From Lacihabitans sp. LS3-19 (lineage in GTDB: Bacteria > Bacteroidota > Bacteroidia > Cytophagales > Spirosomataceae), in assembly GCF_024343575.1 (NCBI RefSeq), contig NZ_RJUA01000001.1:496001-560000 (forward strand): a stretch of DNA of 64,000 bases, written 5' to 3'. The translations under genes and the position numbers were made by a program. The number at the start of each line of letters is the position of its first letter. Within the stretch, counting starts at the first letter, position 1. Below the pieces are notes generated by a model that was not told the origin of the DNA, searched no databases, and worked only from the letters and a program-made list of their open reading frames with translations. This document shows, in pieces, positions 25,269 through 34,098 of the stretch.

Positions 25269-28200
25269 TGAATCTGGTTTTTCAATTCAAAAAACTGTGG
25301 AACACTATTGTTTGATAATGAGATTAATAGTTTCTTATTTCCAACTGTTATAAACTTTAAATCTTTTACTTCTCCCGAAGTTGTAAACCCACTTTTAATG
25401 TTTTTTATGACCTCAAATTTTCCCTTTCCTTGGTTCATCATTGTTATTCCTCTGCAAGCATCTAACCGTGTAAACTGTGGAATGTATCCTGTGAAATTTC
25501 CGGCTAATAAAATATCGGGTTGTCCATCATGATTAATGTCTGTTATGTTTACCGCATTTATACAGCTTAGTTGAGCTTGGAATGGCAATACTGTAATTGT
25601 AAAATGCCCTTTTCCATTGTTTAATGCTATTATTGATTTAAGGGTATTAACTTCGCTCTTTTGAGCATTCATTATTTTTTTATTGTCAAAAAGGTCCTCA
25701 ATGCTCTTTTTGGCATAATCTTCATGTTTTAAGCTTTTTGCTTTTAGTATCGGAAACTGTTCCATCATTTCTCTTTTTAAAAAAACAGGCACATCTTTTC
25801 CATTGACTCTTTTGGTTAAAATCTTGTCTATTTGATTGTTTTCGTCAAAGTCTGCCACCCAAAGTTTGAGTGGATTTCCTTCTGAAGCCTTTAGAGCAAA
25901 GTTTTCACCAATATTTCCCAAAACCAAGTCTAAGTCTCCGTCATTATCTAGATCGGCAGCCTTAATTTCACCCCAGAAACCTGATAAATTTTCAAGTCCT
26001 GAGTTAATGGTTTCAAATTTTTTGTTTTTGAATTCATAAACTTTAGGGCTCATCCAGTCGCCAACTATTACCAATTCCTTCTTTTTATCTCCATTAATAT
26101 CTGCCCAAGCCACAGATCTTACCATTCCTAAATTGGCCAGTTCAGGGCAAACTTCTTTAGTTATATTTTTAAAATTACCCTTTCCGTCATTTTGTAAAAT
26201 ATACTGTTGCGGATTTAATCCATAAGCCATTGGTGTTGATCTATTTCCGATAAACAAATCAAGGTCTCCGTCTGAATCGAAATCAAAGGGGGCTATACAT
26301 GATGTATTGAATCCGTTGTAGGGTAGTGCTTGATTATTGTATTTGAAATTTCCCTTGCCGTCATTTAGATAAAGTCTATTCAAATACATTCTTTCCGAGG
26401 ATTCCGTATCGTTTCCACCAGTACCAACTACCAAGTCAAGGTCTCCATCTCCATCAGCATCGAAAAACTCCGCTGCGGTATCTTCAAAAAATGCAGCATT
26501 TTTTAGGTCTTCATTTTTTAAGTTTGTAAATCCACCATTTGTTTGAATATAAAGTTGGCCGGCCTGATTTTTTGCACCACATATAAATACATCTTGTTTA
26601 CCATCACCATTTATGTCCCCGATTGCAGCTTTTGGCCCTTCTTTAGATAGTATAATAGGTATATTCTTTTCGTTATAAAAATCTTCGTAGTCATTTTCAG
26701 TATGTTTTTCAAATATTGAAAAGTTTACCTTTTCAAAAAGTTGAGTCTCTTTTATGTTTTTTATATCATTTTCAATTTTGACCCCTTCTGTAATATCATA
26801 TTTCAGAAGTTTGTTAGTTTCAATATTTTTATAAATACTCTTAGTATTATTTGGCCAAAAAATCACTAAAGAATCTATTCTTGATTTTCCTATTCCGATA
26901 GTTTGAGCATATTCTGTACTTGATTGAAATCCTTTAGAGGGATGTATTTGTTTTGTTAAAATTCCATCATTTGTATATACCAATATTTTTGATCCAATAG
27001 CGAAAGTATTTTCACCTTGGCCTTTTAATTTTACTTTTACGTAATTGTTTTTTTCTGGTTGTTCATTGCTTTTGTTTTTGTAAACAAAACACTGCTGATT
27101 TACGTTATTAACCACTAAATCAAGATCGCCGTCATTATCTAAATCGCCATAAGCAGCTCCATTTGAAAATGAGGGTTCTGAAAAACCGAACTCTTTTGAC
27201 ATTTCCGAAAATTGTAAATTTCCATCATTGTGAAAGAAATTGTTTACAATTCTACGCGAAGGCATGTGTTTTATGATATTGTCAAATTTCTCTTTTTGGC
27301 CTGACATCACCATTTTCTGATTGATATCATTGGCAAAAAAATCAATGAAATCTTGGTCAATTACATCATGAAATATTCCATTACTTACATAAATATCATT
27401 TCTAGAATCATTGTCCGCATCAAACATTAATGCACCCCAACTCCAATCACTTGCTGCTACGCCACTGTAATTGGCGATTTCGCTATAGCTACCATCTCCA
27501 TTGTTTAGTTGAAGGCTATTTTGCATATATTGGTTGTAAAAACCCTTTTCATATTTGAGTTTATATACGTAATGATTATCAAAGGAAGTCGTCGTTTTTA
27601 ACCTTTCCTCTTCCTTGGGTAGCATATCTGTTACATATATTTCCTGGAGGCCATCATTATTAATATCTGCCATATCAGCACCCATTGAAGCCAAACTTGT
27701 ATGATTGATACGTTTTTCAAGTTCTTCACTAAAAGTGCCGTTTTTTTGATTTATATATAGGTAGTCTTTTTCAAAAAAATCGTTTGAAATATAAATGTCA
27801 GGATAATTGTCATTGTTGACATCACCAACCGTAACACCCAACCCGAAGCCTATTAAACTTCCATAAATTCCAGCTTCTTTAGAAATGTCTTCAAAATGAC
27901 CCCCATTATTTTTATAGAGTTTGTCACCTCCGCCTTTTAAGAAATCTTTAACTGGCCAATCTTCAGCCCTTAAATCTCTATTGTTATCATAATTAAGCGT
28001 GTTTACGGGTATAAAGCTATTGTTAAGGACATAACAATCTAAATCGCCGTCTAAATCAAAGTCAAAAAATGCAGCATGTGTGGAATAGCCTTTATCATCT
28101 AGGCCATATTCAACTGCTTTATCAGTAAAACTCAGATTTTTATTATTGATAAAAAGGGCATTTCCATCTTGTTTTTTCCATTTGTCTATACCAGCATTGC

Positions 28201-28609
28201 AAATATAAATATCTAACCAACCATCGTGGTTAATGTCGACCATTACCACACCAGTATTCCATTTTCCAGTTTGTTCTATGCCCGCTTTTTTGCTTATATC
28301 CTCAAAAGTTGGATTCCCCTCGGTGTCTAGCCCTTTGTTCAAAAAAAGTTTATTCGAACCCATATTGGATGTCAAAAGAACATCCGCAAGCCCATCGTTA
28401 TTTATATCTCCAATGGCTACCCCTGCTCCATTATAAAAATTCCTGTAATTGAAAATATTGAAATTTTCAGAGTTTTTGACGGTATTTTCAAAATCTATCC
28501 CAGATACACTACTAGGTATTAACTCAAATATACCGTTGTTTGCGTTTTTCTGACAAGAAAAAAATAGACTAAACGCTGAAATACAAATACCTGACAATAT
28601 CTTTTTCAC
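25265..28609 (-). CDS. VCBS/FG-GAP repeat lipoprotein with ASPIC/UnbV domain (copy 1)
   Basis: A 1114-residue paralogue of the next gene with the same layout: lipoprotein signal (FSLFFSC), repeated D-x-N-x-D-G loops, ASPIC/UnbV region about 520-585 (GFQSSTEYAQTIGIGKSRID) and a second set of repeats. Translation starts with GTG (complement 28607-28609) immediately after the TAA of the small lipoprotein gene, with no base between them, so its translation probably depends on coupling. The pair clearly arose by tandem duplication followed by wide divergence. The ligand is unknown; calcium binding is likely from the loops. Confidence 0.9.
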   Translation of the reverse strand: MKKILSGICISAFSLFFSCQKNANNGIFELIPSSVSGIDFENTVKNSENFNIFNYRNFYNGAGVAIGDINNDGLADVLLTSNMGSNKLFLNKGLDTEGNPTFEDISKKAGIEQTGKWNTGVVMVDINHDGWLDIYICNAGIDKWKKQDGNALFINNKNLSFTDKAVEYGLDDKGYSTHAAFFDFDLDGDLDCYVLNNSFIPVNTLNYDNNRDLRAEDWPVKDFLKGGGDKLYKNNGGHFEDISKEAGIYGSLIGFGLGVTVGDVNNDNYPDIYISNDFFEKDYLYINQKNGTFSEELEKRINHTSLASMGADMADINNDGLQEIYVTDMLPKEEERLKTTTSFDNHYVYKLKYEKGFYNQYMQNSLQLNNGDGSYSEIANYSGVAASDWSWGALMFDADNDSRNDIYVSNGIFHDVIDQDFIDFFANDINQKMVMSGQKEKFDNIIKHMPSRRIVNNFFHNDGNLQFSEMSKEFGFSEPSFSNGAAYGDLDNDGDLDLVVNNVNQQCFVYKNKSNEQPEKNNYVKVKLKGQGENTFAIGSKILVYTNDGILTKQIHPSKGFQSSTEYAQTIGIGKSRIDSLVIFWPNNTKSIYKNIETNKLLKYDITEGVKIENDIKNIKETQLFEKVNFSIFEKHTENDYEDFYNEKNIPIILSKEGPKAAIGDINGDGKQDVFICGAKNQAGQLYIQTNGGFTNLKNEDLKNAAFFEDTAAEFFDADGDGDLDLVVGTGGNDTESSERMYLNRLYLNDGKGNFKYNNQALPYNGFNTSCIAPFDFDSDGDLDLFIGNRSTPMAYGLNPQQYILQNDGKGNFKNITKEVCPELANLGMVRSVAWADINGDKKKELVIVGDWMSPKVYEFKNKKFETINSGLENLSGFWGEIKAADLDNDGDLDLVLGNIGENFALKASEGNPLKLWVADFDENNQIDKILTKRVNGKDVPVFLKREMMEQFPILKAKSLKHEDYAKKSIEDLFDNKKIMNAQKSEVNTLKSIIALNNGKGHFTITVLPFQAQLSCINAVNITDINHDGQPDILLAGNFTGYIPQFTRLDACRGITMMNQGKGKFEVIKNIKSGFTTSGEVKDLKFITVGNKKLLISLSNNSVPQFFELKNQIQ

Positions 28610-29164
28610 TTATTCCTTTATTGAATTCTTATTTATACTTACTTCTGGTTTTTTCCAAACGATATTTCCGTCAATTGTCGAAAGTCCGCTATCTCCAAAA
28701 GGTTTTCTCAATTGTCCTTTTACTTTAATAATTATTGCACTTGAATCTAATTGAATGATTTCAAATCCACCATCCGTCAAAATATATCCTTCACCAGCAT
28801 TTTTTGAAGCATCAGTTATTTTGCCTATAAGAAATGAGCCAGAAGTGCTTCCTTCTGGAAAACCATTTTTAAAAGTAAGTTTAAGCGGCATTTTTTCGAT
28901 ATTTAAATTACCTTCTAGACTTACAATAATATTTCCGAAAAACTGATTTTTAAGGCTAATTTTAACACCATTATCATTTGAGGCAAAACCACTTCCAGTA
29001 AAGGTCTCTTGGCCTTCATAAAAGTTTTTTTGATTAATGTTTATTGAAATTTTGGCCTGATTATCTTCAAGTTTTATCAGCTCTTCACTAAAGTTTTCAT
29101 TAGTAATTTTAGAGCATGATATTGTAGTGGCAATCATCAAAATGCCAAATAAGTATTTCATCAT
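28610..29164 (-). CDS. Small lipoprotein, function unknown
   Basis: A 184-residue lipoprotein with two adjacent ATG codons and a lipobox ending TTISC. The mature part is beta-strand-rich (KISINQKNFYEGQETFTGSG and similar) with repeated Gly turns, as in small surface-exposed beta-sandwich proteins. No family is recognised. It is the first gene of the operon with the two VCBS lipoproteins (abutting stop and start codons) and has its own promoter, so it is expressed separately from the susCD operon upstream. Confidence 0.75.
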   Translation of the reverse strand: MMKYLFGILMIATTISCSKITNENFSEELIKLEDNQAKISININQKNFYEGQETFTGSGFASNDNGVKISLKNQFFGNIIVSLEGNLNIEKMPLKLTFKNGFPEGSTSGSFLIGKITDASKNAGEGYILTDGGFEIIQLDSSAIIIKVKGQLRKPFGDSGLSTIDGNIVWKKPEVSINKNSIKE

Positions 29165-29185
29165 AGGTTTTTATTAAAGTAATAA

Positions 29186-29220
29186 CAAAAATACTATAAT
29201 TATAAATCAAAAGCATCAAA
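29186..29220 (-). promoter_or_regulatory. Promoter of the lipoprotein-VCBS operon
   Basis: Minus-strand reading: TTTG (complement 29217-29220), 23-base spacer, TATTTTTG (complement 29186-29193). It lies just downstream of the susCD terminator and about 20 bases before the first ATG, making this operon independent of susCD. Confidence 0.55.
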
Positions 29221-29221
29221 A

Positions 29222-29259
29222 TAAAAACAAAAAAGCCCAGCCTTTCGGCTGAGCTTTTT
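29222..29259 (-). terminator. Rho-independent terminator of the susCD operon
   Basis: Minus-strand RNA would fold AGCTCAGCC-GAAA-GGCTGGGCT with one mismatch and a stable GAAA tetraloop, followed by a T-run (complement of 29222-29234). It sits 18 bases after the SusD stop. Confidence 0.85.
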
Positions 29260-29276
29260 CAAATATAGCTTATAAA

Positions 29277-30770
29277 TTAATAGCCATCATTTTGCTTAAG
29301 GTTCGGGTTAGAAACGATAGCAGGAGATGGAATTGGGAACAATACAGTGTAGTCCTCTTGAATTAGAGTACCAGTACCTTTTGTAAATTTACCAAAACGA
29401 ACCTCATGAGTTCTTTTTCCACCTTCCCAATACAATTCACGTCCGATTTCGTCAAATAAAGAAGCTTCGGTAACAGAAGCAACGGCTTTTGCCGAACGCT
29501 TAGCTCTCAAATCATTAACCATAGTAAGTGCACCTGCCGCATTTCCACCACGCAACATAGCCTCAGCTTTCATTAAATAAGCTTCAGCATATCTCATCAA
29601 GATATACTTTCCAGCTGTAGCTGGGTGATATTTGATGACACGGATACCCTTCTCTGTAGGAGTACCTGCCAAGTTTACGTCACGAGAGAAAACCAAAGGT
29701 TTTTTAGATCTCGAATCAGTAATGTTTTGACCTTTATCGTTAATTTGCTGACCAGCAAGGAAACCATGACCAATTCCTGAGAATTCAGTTCCATCACCTT
29801 TTGCTTTAACACCCTTACGGATATCACCATCTTCAAAAGTATCATAGAAATCTGCCAATGTAGCAAATCCATTCCATCCTGAAGGGTTTTGATCATAGTG
29901 AAGAGTCATCATCCAACGGTTTTGGGGAGTTCCTTCTTGTGAACTTAGGATAGTTTCATTTGCAGCACTAGAAGAGAAATTCTGGAAATAATCAGAACTT
30001 AGGCTATATCCATCAGCAGTAATTGCATCTACTGCAGCGATTACTTTGTCCATATCAGCTTTATCAAAAGTATAAGGTCCAGCCGGAGTGGCTGCTTTAT
30101 AAACGGCCTTATTTAGATACATTTTAGCAATCAAGAAATTAGCTGCGGCTTTATTGGCTGTTCCTTGTATTGCTTGAGGACCTACTTTAGGCAAATTAGG
30201 CAAAGCTTCAGTTAAGTCTTTCAAAATAAAATCAAAAGCCTCAGACCTAGAAAGTACTTTAGGATTAACATCAACACCATCAGTAACTTCTCTAAATGGT
30301 ACTTGACCATAAAAATCCATAACGTGGAACATGTTGAAAGCTCTTAAAAATTGAGCTTCAGCTTTCTGCGTAGCAGAAGGATTAGAAGCTATGATTTCGT
30401 TAGCTTTGTATGCTCTTTGATTCAATTGATTCCAAGCACTGATTACTCCCGAGTGCGTGGCATCCCAAGTATGCTGATCTAATGTTCTCCAAACACCATT
30501 ATCACCCCAGTCAACCCCTCTTGTAGGAGGAATCATTTCTGCTGATGTATGCTGACCCAATGCATAAATATTTGCTTGGTCAGTATAAGTAGATAAATCT
30601 TTGTATGCAGAGATCAACAATTCAGAAGGGTTACCAGGCGTAAAACCTGAACCACCTTCAGAAGCTCTTACGATAGAGTCTGTCTCATTGTTTGTTAGAT
30701 CCGTACAAGCAGTAAAGGACATTACGCCTAAACTTGCGATTAAAAATCTTTTTAAATTATTGTTTTTCAT
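29277..30770 (-). CDS. SusD/RagB-family glycan-binding lipoprotein
   Basis: About 497 residues from the ATG complementary to 30768-30770 (a TTG two codons upstream is less likely). A lipoprotein signal ends SFTACT. The SusD fold shows as TPR-like helices (WNQLNQRAYKANEI, KAEAQFLRAFNMFHVMDFYGQVPF) and the C-terminal RYAEAYLMKAEAMLRGG and GRELYWEGGKRTHEVRFGKF motifs. SusD lids cap their SusC partner and capture oligosaccharide or other substrate. The gene is 30 bases downstream of susC. No glycosidase lies in the same operon, so the substrate is not indicated. Confidence 0.93.
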   Translation of the reverse strand: MKNNNLKRFLIASLGVMSFTACTDLTNNETDSIVRASEGGSGFTPGNPSELLISAYKDLSTYTDQANIYALGQHTSAEMIPPTRGVDWGDNGVWRTLDQHTWDATHSGVISAWNQLNQRAYKANEIIASNPSATQKAEAQFLRAFNMFHVMDFYGQVPFREVTDGVDVNPKVLSRSEAFDFILKDLTEALPNLPKVGPQAIQGTANKAAANFLIAKMYLNKAVYKAATPAGPYTFDKADMDKVIAAVDAITADGYSLSSDYFQNFSSSAANETILSSQEGTPQNRWMMTLHYDQNPSGWNGFATLADFYDTFEDGDIRKGVKAKGDGTEFSGIGHGFLAGQQINDKGQNITDSRSKKPLVFSRDVNLAGTPTEKGIRVIKYHPATAGKYILMRYAEAYLMKAEAMLRGGNAAGALTMVNDLRAKRSAKAVASVTEASLFDEIGRELYWEGGKRTHEVRFGKFTKGTGTLIQEDYTVLFPIPSPAIVSNPNLKQNDGY

Positions 30771-30800
30771 ATTCAATATTCTTTTAAAAATAATTATTAA

Positions 30801-33800
30801 TTAAAACGAAATATTCGCTCCAATTGTCCAAGTTTTCGATCTTGGGAACGCTGAATAGTCTATACCAGCAGAAGGAATACCATTGATTGATTTATTGGTA
30901 CTAACTTCAGGATCTTGTCCGCTATACTTTGTAAAAGTCATTAAGTTTTGACCAGTTAAGTAGAATCTTAAGCCTTGAATATTTTTCATTCCTTTTGTTG
31001 GAACTCTATAACCTAGGTTTAAGTTTTGCAATCTTACAAAGTCTCCTTTCTCTAGGAATCTTGTAGAAACATCAGGAGCATTGAAAGGTCCTTCAGTTGA
31101 AGTAACAACGTCTTTAGTTACGTTTCTACCGTTTGTGATTGATCCTTTAGTGAAATACGCATTAGCAGTGTTTGAATAAATATAATTACCAAAAACACCG
31201 TTAAAGAATATACTCGCATCAAAGTTACCAAACTTGAAATTGTTAGTTAAACCAGCTGTAACTGTAGGATTAGGGCTTGCATTAACGAATGTTTGGAAGT
31301 CACCGTTAGGATACAATGAGTTACCTTCAGAATCATATCCACCAAACTCTCTCAAGAAGAATGCAAATAAAGGCTGACCTTCAGCTAAACGTTGAGCAAA
31401 TGCTCCTGTTAAACCTTGTCCGTTAATTTCACCTGTGTCATATACTCCAGTTAAGTTTTTAATTAGGTTTTTGTTGAATGCAGCGTTTGCTACAACTTCC
31501 CAAGTAAATGCTTTGCTGTCTACAGCTACAACGTTTAATCCTAATTCAAGACCACGGTTTTGAATATCAGTATCTAAGTTTTTCCAAACAAATGGCGTAG
31601 GTGCAGGTTGAGCTGAAACTACGTTCATTAATAAATCTTTGGTATGTTTGTCATAGAATTCAACATTACCCGAAACTCTATTACCAGCCAAAGCAAAGTC
31701 TAATCCAATGTTCAATGTAGAAGTTGTTTCCCATTTCAAGTTTGGATTATTGAACGCAACTGCATTTAATCCTCCCCCTGAGATGTCAGTGGCACCTTGG
31801 TTAGGACCCCAATCGCTATATCTATCTCTTCTGTCGTACAAATTATGAGGAATGTTTTGGTTACCCACTAGACCATATCCAACTCTTAAAGCTAAATCAG
31901 AAAACACATTTTTTGGAACGAAGTTTTCTTCAATCAACTTATATTTTACTGCTCCTGAAGGGAAATATCCATATTTGTTATTACCACCAAATTTTGTAGA
32001 TCCATCAACACGAAGTGTACCAGTTAACAAAATTTTACCCATGTTTAAATTAACACGTGTAAAATATGATTGTAGTTCGTCAAAGTTTCTGTAAGAGTTA
32101 TTTACTACATTACTTGGGGCTTTTCCAGAGTTAGCAGACGCCAAGTTATTTGTCATTACATCTAAATCAGAAGTAGCAAAATTTGCTAAACTTGCATATT
32201 TTCCAAAAGTATCAAAACTTTGGTATGAATAGCCTAATAAAGCATTCAATGATGTTTTTCCAAATTCTTTGTCATAAGTGAAGTAGTTTTCCCATAGTTG
32301 ATTATTCATTTGAATATCTCTAAGGTATAATCTACCAATACCTAATACTCCGTCAAGTGCCAAATCGCTTGATAATGCAGATTTTCTAGAAGACATAGAT
32401 TGGTCAAAACCTAATACAGTTTTGAATTTCAAACCTTCAACAATTTGAAGTTCAGCTGCTATATTACCTAAAGCTCTTAATGTGCTAGTTCTATCTTTTG
32501 TCAAGTTTACAACAGCAACTGGATTGGGTTCTACTATTCCAGGTTGGTTGTATGTTCCATCTGCATTGTATACCGATCTTGTTGGATTAGACTTTAGAAT
32601 CGCAGCCATCAAGTCACCTGTATATCCAGCATTGTCAGATATTGCAATACCTTTATCTTGGTTGTTTGCAAGGTTTACACTAGAAGTAATGTTCAATTTA
32701 TTGTTGATAAATTTCTTTCCTCCATTAAAACCAACTGAATATCTTTTGATTCCAGAAGTTTCTATGATTCCTTGTTGGTCTAAATAACCTAAAGTAAAAC
32801 GATAGTTGCCTGTAGCATCACCTCCACCATAAGATAGGTTATGCTGCTGTGTCATTGCAGTCCTGAATAGCTCATCTTGCCAATCAGTATTTCCACCTTG
32901 GTTTTGGGAAGAATTGGCAGCGGCAAATTCTGAAGCATTTAATAAGTCATATTTCTTAGTAATAGTACTTGCCCCTAATGATACGCCATAATCTAATGTT
33001 CCTTTACCTTTACCTTTTTTAGTAGTAATTAATACCACACCCTGAGCACCACGAGAACCATAGATAGCTGTAGCAGATGCATCTTTAAGGATGTCAATGC
33101 TCTCAATATCTTCAGGATTCAAGAAATTTAGAGGGTTTTTGGCAGGCTGACGACCGATACCTTGCGTTTGTCCACCATCTGAGGTATTGTCAGATGACAA
33201 TGGCACACCATCGATTACAAATAAAGGTTGGTTTCCACCGTAAACAGAAGATGTTCCTCTGATACGCACGTTTATGCCACCACCTGGCTCACCTGAGCTC
33301 TGAGTGATTTGTACACCAGCTACTCTTCCTTGCATTAATTGCTCAGGAGAAGTAACAATACCTTTTTGGAAATCTTTCGTTCCAATGGCGTTTACTGCTC
33401 CAGTTGCATCTTTTTTCTTTACGGTACCATAACCAACTACTACCACCTCATCTAATAGGGCAGCATCATCAGATAGTGTTACGTTAATAGTAGAACGTCC
33501 ATTGATAGCAACTTCTTGAGAGGTCATACCTACAAAAGAAATAGCCAAAGTACCGTTACTAGGTACACCTGCAATTGAGTACTTTCCTTCCATGTCAGTA
33601 GCTGTTCCTTTTGACGTACCTTTTACTTGCACAGTTACGCCAGGGAGACCATCTCCTGATTTGTCCGAAATTTTTCCGCTAACTGTAATGTCTTGAGCGA
33701 AAACGGAAATTGAGAAAAACAATGAGAGTAAAAAAGCGGCAGAGCTTTTGCTCGTTAGCTTGTCTAGCCCAAAGCCGAAGACCATTCGACCACTTTGGTA

Positions 33801-33815
33801 GAATCTGTTCATCAT
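30801..33815 (-). CDS. SusC/RagA-family TonB-linked outer-membrane transporter
   Basis: A 1004-residue transporter. A long signal peptide (to about residue 41, SVFAQ) is followed by a carboxypeptidase-regulatory-like domain (DITVSGKISDKSGDGLPGVTV), the SusC signature DEVVVVGYGTVKKKDATGAV, a plug (GGGINVRIRGTSSV, PLFVIDGVPL) and a barrel that ends in a terminal aromatic residue. It imports its substrate with SusD as lid. Two adjacent ATG codons are possible starts. It leads the leftward susCD operon from a clear promoter, with a leader of about 95 bases. Confidence 0.94.
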   Translation of the reverse strand: MMNRFYQSGRMVFGFGLDKLTSKSSAAFLLSLFFSISVFAQDITVSGKISDKSGDGLPGVTVQVKGTSKGTATDMEGKYSIAGVPSNGTLAISFVGMTSQEVAINGRSTINVTLSDDAALLDEVVVVGYGTVKKKDATGAVNAIGTKDFQKGIVTSPEQLMQGRVAGVQITQSSGEPGGGINVRIRGTSSVYGGNQPLFVIDGVPLSSDNTSDGGQTQGIGRQPAKNPLNFLNPEDIESIDILKDASATAIYGSRGAQGVVLITTKKGKGKGTLDYGVSLGASTITKKYDLLNASEFAAANSSQNQGGNTDWQDELFRTAMTQQHNLSYGGGDATGNYRFTLGYLDQQGIIETSGIKRYSVGFNGGKKFINNKLNITSSVNLANNQDKGIAISDNAGYTGDLMAAILKSNPTRSVYNADGTYNQPGIVEPNPVAVVNLTKDRTSTLRALGNIAAELQIVEGLKFKTVLGFDQSMSSRKSALSSDLALDGVLGIGRLYLRDIQMNNQLWENYFTYDKEFGKTSLNALLGYSYQSFDTFGKYASLANFATSDLDVMTNNLASANSGKAPSNVVNNSYRNFDELQSYFTRVNLNMGKILLTGTLRVDGSTKFGGNNKYGYFPSGAVKYKLIEENFVPKNVFSDLALRVGYGLVGNQNIPHNLYDRRDRYSDWGPNQGATDISGGGLNAVAFNNPNLKWETTSTLNIGLDFALAGNRVSGNVEFYDKHTKDLLMNVVSAQPAPTPFVWKNLDTDIQNRGLELGLNVVAVDSKAFTWEVVANAAFNKNLIKNLTGVYDTGEINGQGLTGAFAQRLAEGQPLFAFFLREFGGYDSEGNSLYPNGDFQTFVNASPNPTVTAGLTNNFKFGNFDASIFFNGVFGNYIYSNTANAYFTKGSITNGRNVTKDVVTSTEGPFNAPDVSTRFLEKGDFVRLQNLNLGYRVPTKGMKNIQGLRFYLTGQNLMTFTKYSGQDPEVSTNKSINGIPSAGIDYSAFPRSKTWTIGANISF

Positions 33816-33915
33816 AGGTTAATTGTTTAAAAAATTAAAGTAATTTAATATTATCTCTTCTTCAAATCATTTCAACATTCGGTTTAAATGTTGGATGATT
33901 TTTAGAATCAACCCA

Positions 33916-33947
33916 CAAAACTACAAAAAGAAGTTCCTAAAGTCCAA
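33916..33947 (-). promoter_or_regulatory. Promoter of the susCD operon
   Basis: Minus-strand reading: TTG (complement 33945-33947), 21-base spacer, TAGTTTTG (complement 33916-33923). It predicts a transcript start near 33909 and a leader of about 95 bases, long enough for post-transcriptional control. Confidence 0.65.
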
Positions 33948-34063
33948 AAAAATGAAAAAGAAAATTTTACATAATTTGATTTATTTAAATGATTAATATT
34001 GTTATTCTACGTAACACTTTGCCATTTGGTTGTATTTTATTCTCATATGAAATTATTTGGAAT

Positions 34064-34071
34064 TATCTTTG
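34064..34071 (+). promoter_or_regulatory. -7 promoter element of the FAD/Fe-S oxidoreductase gene
   Basis: TATCTTTG matches TAnnTTTG 27 bases before the ATG at 34099. No TTG is seen at the usual spacing. Confidence 0.4.
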
Positions 34072-34098
34072 GGAAATTTTGAAATCAAGCATTTTTAG

